Source: Caulobacter hibisci
GTDB taxonomy: Bacteria; Pseudomonadota; Alphaproteobacteria; Caulobacterales; Caulobacteraceae
Assembly: GCF_016135805.1 (NCBI RefSeq)
Contig: NZ_JADWOX010000012.1
Span: 86,465-150,464 of the forward strand
Direction of reading: 5' to 3'
DNA: 64,000 bases
Below are positions 21,208 to 30,720 of this stretch, piece by piece. How positions within the stretch are numbered: position 1 is the first letter of the stretch; each line of letters opens with the position of its first letter. The translations under genes were made by a program, and so were the position numbers. The notes beneath the pieces are model-generated. The model did not search any database. It was not told where the DNA came from and saw only the letters and a list, made by a program, of their open reading frames with translations.

Positions 21208-21882
21208 ATGGCCTTGAGGGCTTTCGACGCAGCGCTGGCCGACCTCTATGCGGCCTTCGACACAACCAAGCCGCGCGTCATTCACGGTTGCCCTTGCTGC
21301 GTCGACAAGCGCAACACCGACATACTGCTAGCCAAGCCTCTAAGACAGCTAACGGGCGATGATCTGGGCGGCTATGCGAGCGGCGTTTTCCTGACCGTCG
21401 GGTCTGAGAATGACTATCTGTATTTGCTGCCCCGGATGTTCGAGATCACGGCGACGGAAAAGCACTGGCAGTTATACCCGCAACTGGTCGTCGGCCATTT
21501 GCGCTTCGGCGATAGGGTCGCGTGGAAGCCCGGCCAGCGTCGAGCGCTGAGCGCATTTCTCGACGCCTGGTTCGATCGCCAACTCGATGAAATCGCCGGC
21601 ACTGGGTTGGGTTTCCACGAGAGCGACGAGGTGGAGGCGCTGCTTTGCGGCTTGGCGATCGGGGGCGTGGACATCGCGACCTACCTAGATCGCCTGAAGC
21701 CGGTCGGCCTCTTGGTGACGGATCTCTACTGGCGCTTCGGCGAGGCCGCTTCGGAGGATCGCGGGCCGCCGAACTACTGGGAGGATGCGCCGGAAGGCTG
21801 GGCAGCGATGAAGGCGTTCATGAACGACCCTGAGATTTTCGCCATCGTGGCCCGGGTCAGCGGAATCTTTCCAACGCGATAA
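21208..21882 (+). CDS. Hypothetical protein with a CPCC motif
   Basis: 224 residues, not recognised as a named family. The N-terminal region carries RVIHGCPCCVDKRNTDILLAKPLRQLTGDDLGGYASGVFLTVG. The CPCC pair could bind metal or be redox-active. The rest is acidic and helical with several aromatic clusters (NDYLYLLPRMFEI, WQLYPQLVVGHLRFGDR). No signal peptide. ATG 21208 follows ACAGGA. Somewhat lower GC than its neighbours by eye. It stands alone between ilvC and the SRPBCC gene. Confidence 0.7.
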   Translation: MALRAFDAALADLYAAFDTTKPRVIHGCPCCVDKRNTDILLAKPLRQLTGDDLGGYASGVFLTVGSENDYLYLLPRMFEITATEKHWQLYPQLVVGHLRFGDRVAWKPGQRRALSAFLDAWFDRQLDEIAGTGLGFHESDEVEALLCGLAIGGVDIATYLDRLKPVGLLVTDLYWRFGEAASEDRGPPNYWEDAPEGWAAMKAFMNDPEIFAIVARVSGIFPTR

Positions 21883-21966
21883 GCGGCGAATGACTGAAAC
21901 GTGCAAGTATCCGGTTGCATGTCTGGCGCGCTCGAGCCTTTAATCAGCAACCAAGAGGTTGCTGAA

Positions 21967-22413
21967 ATGACCGACCGCATCGAGAAGACCATCGTGCTGA
22001 ACGCGCCGCTGGAGCGCGTCTGGAACGCCATCGCCGACCACGAGCAGTTTGGGGCCTGGTTCCGGGTCAAGCTGGACGGTCCGTTCGTGGCCGGCCGGGC
22101 CTCGACCGGCCATATCACCTATCCGGGCTACGAGCATATCCAGTGGCGCGCGCAGGTCGTGGCCGTCGAGCCGATGCGGCGGCTGGCCTTTCGCTGGCAT
22201 CCCTATGCCATCGATCCGGCCGTGGACTATTCGGGCGAGACCCCGACCCTGGTCGAGTTCCTGCTGACGCCGGAAGGGCAGGGCGTGCGGCTGGATGTGA
22301 TCGAGAGCGGCTTCGACGCCGTGCCGGCCCATCGCCGCGACGAGGCCTTCCGGATGAACGAGGGCGGCTGGGCCCAGCAGGTCGAGAACATCAAGGCGCA
22401 TGTCGAGGCTTGA
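21967..22413 (+). CDS. SRPBCC (AHSA1-type) domain protein
   Basis: 148 residues, an Aha1/polyketide-cyclase-like ligand-binding fold. It opens TDRIEKTIVLNAPLERVWNAIADHEQFGAWF and contains PTLVEFLLTPEGQGVRLDVIESGFDAVP and GGWAQQVENIKAHVEA. All are standard for the AHSA1 subfamily. The stop overlaps the start of an ArsR-family regulator by 14 bases, a pairing seen often in bacteria. Ligand unknown. Confidence 0.88.
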   Translation: MTDRIEKTIVLNAPLERVWNAIADHEQFGAWFRVKLDGPFVAGRASTGHITYPGYEHIQWRAQVVAVEPMRRLAFRWHPYAIDPAVDYSGETPTLVEFLLTPEGQGVRLDVIESGFDAVPAHRRDEAFRMNEGGWAQQVENIKAHVEA

Positions 22414-22747
22414 GGCGGCGACGGGCGCCGCTCCGCCCGATCCGGCGGCGGTGTTCGCGGCGCTGGGCGACCCGACGCGGCTGGCCTTGCTCGACCGGTT
22501 GAGCGACGGCCGACCCCGCTCGATCTCGGCCCTGGCCAGCGGCGGCGACATCACCCGCCAGGCCGTGACCAAGCACCTGCGGGTGCTGGAGGGGGCGGGG
22601 CTGGTCGCCAGCTTGCGCGAAGGCCGCGAGAGCCGCTTCGCCTACCGCCCCGAACAGGTGCGCCAGGCGCGCGCCTGGCTCGACACGGTCTCCGCCCGCT
22701 GGGACGACGCCTTGGGGCGGCTGAAGGCGTTCGTGGAGGGGGTGTGA
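22400..22747 (+). CDS. ArsR-family winged-helix regulator
   Basis: 115 residues. PAAVFAALGDPTRLALLDRLSDG is the classic ArsR opening, followed by GGDITRQAVTKHLRVLEGAGLV as the recognition helix and GRESRFAYRPEQV as the wing. No metal-binding ELCVC-type motif is seen, so it is probably not an arsenic sensor. It belongs to the subgroup coupled to SRPBCC genes. The overlap with the previous gene implies they act together, probably with autoregulation. Confidence 0.9.
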   Translation: MSRLEAATGAAPPDPAAVFAALGDPTRLALLDRLSDGRPRSISALASGGDITRQAVTKHLRVLEGAGLVASLREGRESRFAYRPEQVRQARAWLDTVSARWDDALGRLKAFVEGV

Positions 22748-22780
22748 CGCCCCTTTCCCATAGGAAGAGGGAGTACGCCG

Positions 22781-23581
22781 CTACCCCAGCACCACCACCG
22801 GTCCCCAGGCCACCTGATAGCGGTGCGCGCCGCTCGACAAGTGCGGGCGCAGCTGCCAGGCGCCGGACGGGATGGTGACCGGCTGGGGGCGTTCGACATA
22901 GGTCTGGGTCAGCACCTCGCCGCCGGGATCCGACAGCGAGAACTGGTCGATGCGCGGGCTGGCGCGGGAGAGGGCGGCGGCGATGGCTTCGACCGAGGTC
23001 GCGCGTAGCGGGGCGGGGGCGGCCAGACGGGCCGAGACCTCGGCATAGACGCCCACGGCGATGACCTCGGGACCGTCGCGCAGGGCCGCGTAGCCGACAT
23101 GGGTGAAGCCGGGCGCCAGCAGGTTGGCGCGATGGCCGGGGCTCGACTTCCATTGGCCCATGATCTGGTCGGGACGCACGGCGCCGGCGGCGTTGCGGCG
23201 CAGGGCGATGTTCTCGGCCGGGGCGCCGACCAGGTCGCGGGCCAGCAGGCCGACGCGGGCGGCGGGGCCGAAGCCCTCGCGGGTCATGTGGTCGTAGACC
23301 TCGGTGCGGGCGATGTCGGCGGCGTGGGCGCGGGCGGCCAGGGCCAGGCCCGGATCGAAGGTCAGCGGCGACAGGCGGCGGGCCTCGCGCTGGGCGTCGC
23401 CCTGATCCTGCAACTCGCGCTCGAAATCGGCGTCGAAATCCCCGCGCCGGGCGGCCAGCTGGTCGCGCAGCCGGCGGTCGTAGGCGAGATAGGCCTGGGC
23501 CGAGGCGGCCTGAGCCAGGCCCGGCAGGACAAGGCTCGCGGCCCCCAGGGCCAGGGCGGTTCGACGGGAGAGGGCGCTCAT
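22781..23581 (-). CDS. Secreted CAP-domain (SCP-like) protein
   Basis: 266 residues. The N-terminus SRRTALALGAASLVLPGLAQA is a Tat-type signal. The CAP domain shows LTFDPGLALAARAHAADIARTEVYDHMTREG, AENIALRR, and QWKSSPGHRANLLAPGFTHVGYA, the usual histidine/glutamate arrangement of the family. About 85 further residues follow. Function of bacterial CAP proteins is mostly unknown. No gene nearby on the same strand. Confidence 0.87.
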   Translation of the reverse strand: MSALSRRTALALGAASLVLPGLAQAASAQAYLAYDRRLRDQLAARRGDFDADFERELQDQGDAQREARRLSPLTFDPGLALAARAHAADIARTEVYDHMTREGFGPAARVGLLARDLVGAPAENIALRRNAAGAVRPDQIMGQWKSSPGHRANLLAPGFTHVGYAALRDGPEVIAVGVYAEVSARLAAPAPLRATSVEAIAAALSRASPRIDQFSLSDPGGEVLTQTYVERPQPVTIPSGAWQLRPHLSSGAHRYQVAWGPVVVLG

Positions 23582-23644
23582 CGGACTAGGCTTTGATCTC
23601 CAAGACGGTTGACAGGACGGTCCGGTCGTCCGCTCTAAGGCCGG

Positions 23645-24208
23645 ATGCGACCCGTCCGTTCCCTATGGCTGGCCGGCCCCGAGGCATGGCTCCCCGACGC
23701 CGAAGCCCAAGATCTTCGTCGAAAGGCGTTGTGCCTGGACGCCGGCTTCACGGCCTTTTCCGGCGGCCAGGCCGCGCCGGGCGACGACTTCGGCTCCGAG
23801 ATCCAGGCTCGCGAACTCTATATGGACCGCATGGCCCAATTGCGTCGGGTCGACGCGGCCATCGTCAACCTGACCCCCTGGCGCGGTCCGTCCTGCGACT
23901 CGACCACGGCCTTCGAGGCCGGCGTGCTGGCGGGCCTGGGCAAGCCGATCTTCGCCTACATCAACGTCGAGGACGAAAGCCTGGCCGAATATGTCGACCG
24001 GGTCGACGTGATCGTCGGCGCCGAGCGCGGCGAGGACGGGATCTGGCGCGACGAGGACGGCTGCGTCGTCGAGGACCTGGGCCTGCCCGAGAGCGTCATG
24101 CTGTGGGCCGAGGCCCGGCGCCTGTTCGTCATCGTCACGCCCGACGCGCTGCACGACCTGACCGGGCTGGAGATGTGCCTGCAGGCGCTGAGGCTCTACG
24201 CGGAGTAA
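23645..24208 (+). CDS. Nucleoside 2-deoxyribosyltransferase-like protein
   Basis: 187 residues. It opens SLWLAGPEAWLPDAEAQDLRRKALC, has a middle AAIVNLTPWRGPSCDSTTAFEAGVLAGLGKPIFAYIN, and an acidic C-terminal half. The TAFEAG motif with Glu91 matches the nucleophile of the family (PF05014), which moves 2-deoxyribose between bases. The assignment is by motif, and some family members are nucleotide hydrolases instead. No operon partner. Confidence 0.82.
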   Translation: MRPVRSLWLAGPEAWLPDAEAQDLRRKALCLDAGFTAFSGGQAAPGDDFGSEIQARELYMDRMAQLRRVDAAIVNLTPWRGPSCDSTTAFEAGVLAGLGKPIFAYINVEDESLAEYVDRVDVIVGAERGEDGIWRDEDGCVVEDLGLPESVMLWAEARRLFVIVTPDALHDLTGLEMCLQALRLYAE

Positions 24209-24209
24209 G

Positions 24210-24351
24210 AACCCCTCTCCCCTTGCGGGAGAGGGGGCCTCGCGAAGCGAGGTCGGGTGAGGGGTCTCTCAGAAGGTTGCGGAGAGGCCTTTCGACCCCT
24301 CATCCGTCGACCTTCGGCCGCCACCTTCTTCCGCAAGGGGAGAAGGATCCC
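24210..24351. repeat. CTCTCCCCTTGCGGGAGAG-type repeats
   Basis: CCTCTCCCCTTGCGGGAGAGG at the left, TCGCGAAGCGAGG in the middle, GGTGAGGGGTCTCTCAGA, then CTTCTTCCGCAAGGGGAGAAG at the right. The family recurs at 26844-27011 and in shorter form near 30721. Confidence 0.75.
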
Positions 24352-24353
24352 CG

Positions 24354-25358
<1,005 letters not shown>

Positions 25359-25386
25359 GGCGCGTCTCCAGGGCTGGGAGACGGGC

Positions 25387-25412
25387 AAACCGATGGCCGC
25401 GACCGGCGTTCC
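25387..25412 (-). promoter_or_regulatory. Candidate EcfG/SigT-type promoter for the SDR gene
   Basis: On the minus strand: GGAAC, then 16 bases, then GGTTTG. The consensus of alphaproteobacterial general-stress ECF sigma factors is GGAAC-N16/17-CGTT, so the -10 differs by one base. It ends 29 bases upstream of the start. Confidence 0.4.
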
Positions 25413-25476
25413 AAGCGCCACTTGCCCAAAGCCCGGGCATCGGCCACTTTCCGCCCCCTCTTAGAAAGGCCCCTCC

Positions 25477-26844
25477 ATGTCGCGTCCCGCGGCCGCGCCG
25501 GCTTCCGGGAAGCACCGCGGCGTCATCGCCCAAGACCTGATCGAGCTGCTGCGCCTGGCCGGGCCGGTGGTGCTGTCGCGCCTGGGCATCATGGTCATGG
25601 GTTTGACCGACGCCATCGTCGTGGGCCACTATTCGGCCCAGCAGCTGGGCTTCCACGCCATGGCCTGGGCCCCGACCTCGGTGTTCGTCACCGTCACCGT
25701 CGGCCTGCTGGCAGGAACCCAGGTGATGGGCTCGCGCGCCCTGGGGGCGGGCAAGCCGCACGAAGCCGGGGCGGTGCTGCGCCGGGGCGTGGTCTACGCC
25801 CTGTGGCTGGGCCTGGCCGGCACGGTGCTGCTGGCCCTGGCCGCCCCGCCGCTGCTGCGCCACGCAGGCATCGACCAGACCCTGGCCGATGGGGCGACCG
25901 CGCCGCTGATCGTCTTCTCCCTCTCCTTGACGCCCTACGCCCTGAGCGTGGCGTTGAGCTTCTGGCTGGAGGGCCTGGGTCGCCCCGGCCTGGTGACGAT
26001 CCACATGTGGATCGCCAACCTGATCAACCTGGCGGTCAACCTGCTGCTGGTGCCCGGCGTCCTGGGTCTGCCGGCCCTGGGCGCGGTGGGCGCGGCCTGG
26101 GCCACCTTCGTCGCGCGGGTGGCCTTCACCATCCTGCTGGCGGTGGTCATCGTCCGCCTGAAGGACGCCCGCGCCATGGGCGTGTTCGACAAGCCCGCCC
26201 GAGATCGCGCGGCCGAGAAGGAGCAGCGCCGCGTCGGCTACGGGGCGGGCACGTCCAACCTGTTCGAGGTCTCGGCCTTCGCCGGCATGAGCCTGGTGGC
26301 CGGCTGGCTGGGCGGGCTGAATGTCGCCGCCTGGGCCGTGGTGCTGAACGTGGCGGGGATCATCTTCATGGTGCCGCTGGGCCTGTCGACCGCCACCGCC
26401 GTCCAGGTCGCCCGGGCCCATGGCGCGCGCGATCCGGCGGGCATGAGCCGGGCCGGCTGGATCGCCTTCGCGGTCACCGCCGTGTTCTCGCTGGTCGTGG
26501 CCGTGCTGCTCTATCCGCTGCGCCACCTGGTGGCCGGCGCCTATACCGCCGACCCGGCCGCCATCGCCCTGATCGCGCCCGCCCTGGCCCTGACCTGCCT
26601 GTTCCTGGTCCCCGACGCCACCCAGGTGGTCTGCGCCCAGGCCCTGCGCGCGCGCGGCGAGGTCTGGATCCCGGCGGCCACCCACATGGTCGCCTACGCC
26701 CTGATTATGGGACCGCTGGCCTGGTGGCTGGCCCTGCCGATGAAGCTGGGCGTCGACGGCATCGTCTGGTCGGTGATCGTCACCAGCTTCGCGGCGGCGG
26801 CGATGCTGCTGGGGCGGTATCGGATGCTGGATAAAAGAGGATGA
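25477..26844 (+). CDS. MATE family efflux transporter
   Basis: 455 residues with twelve hydrophobic segments in two halves, normal for MATE (NorM/DinF) exporters that expel cationic drugs using Na+ or H+. Family signatures are RLAGPVVLSRLGIMVMGLTDAIVVGHYSAQQLG at the start and the ALRARGEVWIPAATHMVAYALIMGPLAWWLAL stretch near the end. ATG 25477 follows AAAGG. It is divergent from the SDR gene, and no regulator gene is adjacent. Substrate unknown. Confidence 0.92.
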   Translation: MSRPAAAPASGKHRGVIAQDLIELLRLAGPVVLSRLGIMVMGLTDAIVVGHYSAQQLGFHAMAWAPTSVFVTVTVGLLAGTQVMGSRALGAGKPHEAGAVLRRGVVYALWLGLAGTVLLALAAPPLLRHAGIDQTLADGATAPLIVFSLSLTPYALSVALSFWLEGLGRPGLVTIHMWIANLINLAVNLLLVPGVLGLPALGAVGAAWATFVARVAFTILLAVVIVRLKDARAMGVFDKPARDRAAEKEQRRVGYGAGTSNLFEVSAFAGMSLVAGWLGGLNVAAWAVVLNVAGIIFMVPLGLSTATAVQVARAHGARDPAGMSRAGWIAFAVTAVFSLVVAVLLYPLRHLVAGAYTADPAAIALIAPALALTCLFLVPDATQVVCAQALRARGEVWIPAATHMVAYALIMGPLAWWLALPMKLGVDGIVWSVIVTSFAAAAMLLGRYRMLDKRG

Positions 26845-27011
26845 TCCTTCTCCCCCTGCGGGAGAAGGTGTCGTCCGAAGGGCGACGGATGAGGGGTCTC
26901 TCAGACGCAAAACGCCGCGACAGCTGATCAGCCGTCGCGGCGTTTCTGTTCGTGCGACCCCTCACCCGACCCGCTTCGCGGGCCACCCTCTCCCGCAAGG
27001 GGAGAGGGATC
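26844..27011. repeat. CTTCTCCCCCTGCGGGAGAAG-type repeats around a terminator
   Basis: The left arm CCTTCTCCCCCTGCGGGAGAAGG with GGATGAGGGGTCTCTCAGA and the right arm CCCTCTCCCGCAAGGGGAGAGGG belong to the family at 24.2 kb. A separate perfect hairpin lies between them (26910-26945). Confidence 0.75.
26910..26945. terminator. Bidirectional terminator between MATE gene and the next minus-strand gene
   Basis: AAACGCCGCGAC / GTCGCGGCGTTT, a perfect 12-base stem with a 12-base loop. Each strand ends in a short T-run, suitable for the convergent genes on either side. Confidence 0.7.
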
Positions 27012-27912
27012 AGATGTTCGCCCCCAGGATCCAGCCTTCCTCGTGCTGGACCTCATCGACCAGCGCTTCCGGCGCGTCCTTGCCCGGCCCGAACAGGGCG
27101 GCCAGCTTGCCGGCCTCGTCGAGCTTGGCGAAGTGTTCGGCCAGGGTGCGCACCTGGGCCAGGTCCTTGATTTCGCCGGGACCGGGGACGGCCTTGACCA
27201 GCGAGGGATAGACCTCGGCCGCCACCACGTCGACGCCCTCCAGGTCGGCCTCGGTCAGGGGCTTGAAGCCGGTCTCGAACGGCCAGATGCGAACCGCGTC
27301 GCCGCGGGCGTCCTTCAGGCGGCGCACGGCCGGGATGCCCATGATCGCCTGGCCGCCGACCGAGCCGTTGTAATAGAGCTTCCAGATCGAGTGCGCGCCC
27401 TTGGCCGCCACGTCGGCGTGGCGGAACTCCGGCAGGTCGTCGGGACCATGCTCGCGGGTGCGCTTGGGCTGCAGGGTCGTCAGCGCGTCCTTGGGCGGGC
27501 AGCCCCAGAACGGGAACGGCCCGCCGGTCAGGCGGCGGTTGATCTCCGAGCCCACCCCGAAGCGGTTGTTGGTGTTGTCGGCCTTGTCCTTGACCATCTT
27601 GTTGATCTGGTCCCAGACCGCGCGCCAGGGCTTGTCGCCCGGCAGGTTTAGGGCCGCCGAGAAGCCGCGCGGGAAGCCCAGCGGGAAGTCGAAGCCCAGC
27701 AGGGCGCGCTCGCCGCGCTTCTTCAGGTCGTCGAGGATGACGGCGATCTTGGACTCGGCCTCGTTGCGGGTGGCCGGGTTGTAGCTCTCGAACGTCAGGC
27801 GGAAGCGCACGTCGCGCTTGAGCACGCCGATCCAGACGGAATCCGCGCCCGTGGTGGGCTTGGCCGCCGCGCTCCAGTCGACGATCACATAGGCGCTGAA
27901 AAGCCGCGACAC
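27010..27912 (-). CDS. Conserved hypothetical protein, RNase H-fold/DUF429-like
   Basis: 300 residues from a GTG start. It opens with VIVDWSAAAKP and later has LLGFDFPLGFPRGF, two acidic motifs arranged as in DUF429-like RNase H-fold proteins. It also contains IWPFETGFKPL and AEVYPSLVK. Related alphaproteobacterial proteins are often loosely annotated as cobalamin or molybdopterin related, with no firm evidence known to me. No signal peptide. Unlinked to neighbours by operon structure. Confidence 0.7.
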   Translation of the reverse strand: MSRLFSAYVIVDWSAAAKPTTGADSVWIGVLKRDVRFRLTFESYNPATRNEAESKIAVILDDLKKRGERALLGFDFPLGFPRGFSAALNLPGDKPWRAVWDQINKMVKDKADNTNNRFGVGSEINRRLTGGPFPFWGCPPKDALTTLQPKRTREHGPDDLPEFRHADVAAKGAHSIWKLYYNGSVGGQAIMGIPAVRRLKDARGDAVRIWPFETGFKPLTEADLEGVDVVAAEVYPSLVKAVPGPGEIKDLAQVRTLAEHFAKLDEAGKLAALFGPGKDAPEALVDEVQHEEGWILGANI

Positions 27913-27972
27913 AGCGGACGCTCCGTCAAATCCAAACGAAGCGCGCTTCTACTCCCCCGAAAGGCGAGCGGC

Positions 27973-28085
27973 TAGAGCCTTTTAGCCTCACATGAAATCA
28001 TGTGAGGCGGCTAAAAAGGCTCTAAATCAAGCATTTAGAGCGTGGCAGGCGCCGAAACCGCTCACACTTTCGGCTGCCACGCTCT
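27973..28085. repeat. Three tandem hairpins 3' of opgH
   Basis: First: TAGAGCC/GGCTCTA outer arms around CTCACATGA-TCATGTGAG (27973-28024). Second: TCTAAAT/ATTTAGA (28021-28039), sharing bases with both neighbours. Third: AGAGCGTGGCA...GCCGAAA paired with TTTCGGCTGCCACGCTCT (28037-28085). They lie between the opgH stop and the next gene. Confidence 0.8.
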
Positions 28086-28090
28086 ACGGG

Positions 28091-30082
28091 TTAAGCGGCG
28101 TTTTGCTCGGCCGCGATCGCGGCGATGCGAGGCGTACGGATGTTCCAGCGGGTCGGCGGCTCGCAGACCGGGCCCAGGGCGGCGCGGACGATGGCCGGCG
28201 GGGTGCGCTCGTCGGGGGTCATGAACAGGCCGTTGGCCTTGATCGCCAGGCCCGCGGCCTTGCTGGCGCCCAGCATTGTCAGGGGCACGGCCAGGATCAG
28301 GCCGGCCAGGATCGGGGCGGTGGCGGTCAGCAGGTCCGGCGTGAACCAGAACATCGCGGCCAGGGCAAGGCCCGTGGCGCTGATCCAGCCCATGGCGGCG
28401 CAGGCTTCACGGAAGCTGAGCTTGTCGGCGTCGCGGCGCTGGGCGCTCCAGCCGCCGACGCGGCCGGCCAGAATCTCGATCAGGGCGCGGGTCTGGGTGA
28501 ACATCAGCATCGGGGCGACCAGGGCCGAGAGCAGCATCTCAACGCCCAGGCCGGCCATCACCCGGCGACGGCCGCCGAAGCCCTTGATCTCGTGCTTGCG
28601 CATGAAGATCAGGGTGGCGCCCATGATCTTGGGGCCAAACAGCAGCACGAAGGTGATGATCATCGCCCAGGCCGTGGCCTGGATCTCACGCCAGTCGATC
28701 AGGGCGTGGGCGGCGGCCTGCAGGTCGGCCATGGTGAAAGCGGCCTTCTTGACCTCGGGCATCAGGGCCCGCGAGATCACGCCGGCCGACAGGGCCACGA
28801 ACCAGATCGGCGACAGGGCGTAGCTGAGCACGCCGATCACCAGGTGCAGGCGGCTCATCCAGTGCAGGCCCGGCAGGCCGATCAGCGGCACGTGCTGGAC
28901 GTTGCCCCGGCACCAGCGGCGGTCGCGGGTGGCGAAGTCGAGCAGGTTGGAGGGGCTCTCTTCGTAGGAGCCTTCCAGATAGGGGGCCAGGTGCACGGCC
29001 CAGCCGCCGCGGCGCAGCAGGGCGCTTTCCAGGGCGTCGTGGCTCATCACTTCGCCGCCGAAGGGCTTGGGGCCGTTCAGCGAGGGCAGGCCGCAGGTCT
29101 GGGCGAAGGCCTTGGTGCGGATGATGGCGTTGTGGCCCCAGAACGAGCTTTCCGAACCCGACCACCAGGCCAGACCCGTCCAGGCCACGCGGCCATAGAG
29201 CTTGGTGGCGAACTGCAGGGTGCGGGCGAAGATCGTCTGGCCGTTGATGATCGTCGGCATGGTCTGGATCAGGCCCACGGCCGGGTGACGCTCCATGGCG
29301 TCGGCCAGGCGCACCATGGCGTCGCCGGTCATCAGGCTGTCGGCGTCCAGCACCAGCATGTGCTCATAGTCGCCGCCCCAGCGCGCCACCCAGTCGGCGA
29401 CGTTGCCGGCCTTGCGGCCCACATTGTCCGCGCGGCGGCGATAGAAGGCGTGGCTGGAGGCCTCGCGGCGGAAGCGGGCGAAGCAGGCCTGCTCGGCCAG
29501 CGCCACGGCCGCGTCGCGGGTGTCGGAGATGATGAAGATGTCGAAGGCGCGGCTGTTGCCGGTCTCGGCGATCGAGGCGTCCATGGCCCGCAGGCGGGCG
29601 AACACCGCCTGGGCGTCCTCGTTGTAGACCGGCATCAGGATCGCCGTGCGGGCGCGCGGCTTGGGCATGGGCTTGCTGCTGTCGATGCCCAGCGGGTCCT
29701 TCGGCGTGCGCAGCAGCACCACGAAGCCGGCGACGGCGGTGACGAACCACAGGGCCAGGGCCAGGAACAGCGGGGCCAGCAGGGTGATGCAGACGGCTTC
29801 CAGGCGGGTGACGCCGCCCAGGGCCACGGTGTCGAAGGTGGCCTTCCAGCCGGCCGCGCCCATGATGGCGGTGGCGATGAACACCACCCAGCGGCGCATC
29901 GTCGTTTCCGAGCCCGGGGTGCTCACGGCGCGGGCCGCGCCCTGCCAGAAGCCCAGCGGCTGGACCGGCATGGCCAGGGGCGCCTCGGTCGGGATCTCGA
30001 CCCGGTCGCGCGGGGAGATCACGGTTTCGAAGGCCACCGGGGTGGAGGTGGCCAGGTCGAAGAAGGCGCCGCGTTCGGTCAT
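28091..30082 (-). CDS. opgH: Glucans biosynthesis glucosyltransferase H
   Basis: 663 residues. An inner-membrane GT2 enzyme that polymerises glucose into periplasmic glucans. After about 90 N-terminal residues come hydrophobic helices, then the cytoplasmic GT2 domain: TAILMPVYNEDAQAVFARL, MLVLDADSLMTG (DxD), SHDALESALLRRGGW and RDRRWCRGN (QxxRW-like). More membrane helices follow. It is shorter than E. coli OpgH (847), and no opgG is adjacent. ATG 30082 is preferred over an in-frame start 129 bases upstream because the upstream stretch is Arg/Pro-rich and overlaps the leader. Confidence 0.92.
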   Translation of the reverse strand: MTERGAFFDLATSTPVAFETVISPRDRVEIPTEAPLAMPVQPLGFWQGAARAVSTPGSETTMRRWVVFIATAIMGAAGWKATFDTVALGGVTRLEAVCITLLAPLFLALALWFVTAVAGFVVLLRTPKDPLGIDSSKPMPKPRARTAILMPVYNEDAQAVFARLRAMDASIAETGNSRAFDIFIISDTRDAAVALAEQACFARFRREASSHAFYRRRADNVGRKAGNVADWVARWGGDYEHMLVLDADSLMTGDAMVRLADAMERHPAVGLIQTMPTIINGQTIFARTLQFATKLYGRVAWTGLAWWSGSESSFWGHNAIIRTKAFAQTCGLPSLNGPKPFGGEVMSHDALESALLRRGGWAVHLAPYLEGSYEESPSNLLDFATRDRRWCRGNVQHVPLIGLPGLHWMSRLHLVIGVLSYALSPIWFVALSAGVISRALMPEVKKAAFTMADLQAAAHALIDWREIQATAWAMIITFVLLFGPKIMGATLIFMRKHEIKGFGGRRRVMAGLGVEMLLSALVAPMLMFTQTRALIEILAGRVGGWSAQRRDADKLSFREACAAMGWISATGLALAAMFWFTPDLLTATAPILAGLILAVPLTMLGASKAAGLAIKANGLFMTPDERTPPAIVRAALGPVCEPPTRWNIRTPRIAAIAAEQNAA

Positions 30083-30252
30083 CGGGTCCGTCTCGGTGGA
30101 TCCGACCGTAGTCGGACGAAATTCAGAGCCTCGATTCACGCCGAGCGCCTTCACGGGACGCCTCCGGTCCGCTAGGGATCGGCTGCGTTCGGGAGGGGTC
30201 TGGCGTTGCACGAAGTCCGGCGGGGAGCCGCCGACGCAGCTAGAGTAAAACT

Positions 30253-30291
30253 TCGATCACGAAATCGCTATCGAAAATGTGATCGATTTCG
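30253..30291. promoter_or_regulatory. Overlapping inverted repeats in the opgH / lipoprotein divergent region
   Basis: Two inverted repeats interlock in an AT-rich patch: TCGATCAC...GTGATCGA and CGAAATCG...CGATTTCG. This is a plausible regulatory site for the divergent opgH (170 bases away) and lipoprotein genes. No known consensus is matched. Confidence 0.45.
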
Positions 30292-30364
30292 CAGTTGCGA
30301 TAAAAAATCTGTGCAAATGCGCTTAATGGCGTAGCCGGAAGAGAGCTTGAGATTGGGCAAGGCT

Positions 30365-30715
30365 ATGAAGTTCAAGGTGGTTTTGGCGCTTTTCGCGGTC
30401 GCGGGATTGGCCGCCTGCGGCCCTGGTCCGAAGAACGACGCCTCCAAGCCTGCCGCCGCTCGGCCCGCGCCGCCGATCTCGACGGCGCCCGAACACGAGA
30501 CTCGAGGCGTGATCGCCTCGGTGAACGGTCAGGTCCTCACGCTCGATCACGACGGCGCGACCGCCGCGCCGCTGGCCGCGGGCCGCACGACCTTTCAGGC
30601 CTATGCCGACGTCCTGGCCGAGGCCCCGCTGGATCCCGGCGCGCGGGTGACCTTCAAGTTCCGCAAGGCGGCCGAGGGTGAGGGCTGGGAACTGACCGAG
30701 ATGCGGGGGCGGTAA
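30365..30715 (+). CDS. Small lipoprotein, CusF-like fold suspected
   Basis: 116 residues with signal peptide and lipobox (MKFKVVLALFAVAGLAAC, Cys18). After a Pro/Ala linker the domain RGVIASVNGQVLTLDHDGA...VTFKFRKAAEGEGWELTEMRG looks like the small beta-barrel of CusF-type periplasmic metal-binding proteins. The full set of Cu ligands of E. coli CusF is not evident, so metal binding is doubtful. Start chosen at ATG 30365 to fit the signal peptide. Confidence 0.7.
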   Translation: MKFKVVLALFAVAGLAACGPGPKNDASKPAAARPAPPISTAPEHETRGVIASVNGQVLTLDHDGATAAPLAAGRTTFQAYADVLAEAPLDPGARVTFKFRKAAEGEGWELTEMRGR

Positions 30716-30720
30716 GACGT

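Noticed and set aside
27992..30175. Plus-strand frame of 727 codons opposite opgH
   Set aside because: Antisense shadow of a well supported opgH; no domain, biased His/Gly/Ala composition.
30365..30715. Firm assignment of the lipoprotein as copper chaperone CusF
   Set aside because: The expected His/Met/Trp ligand set is not clearly present; only the general fold pattern matches.
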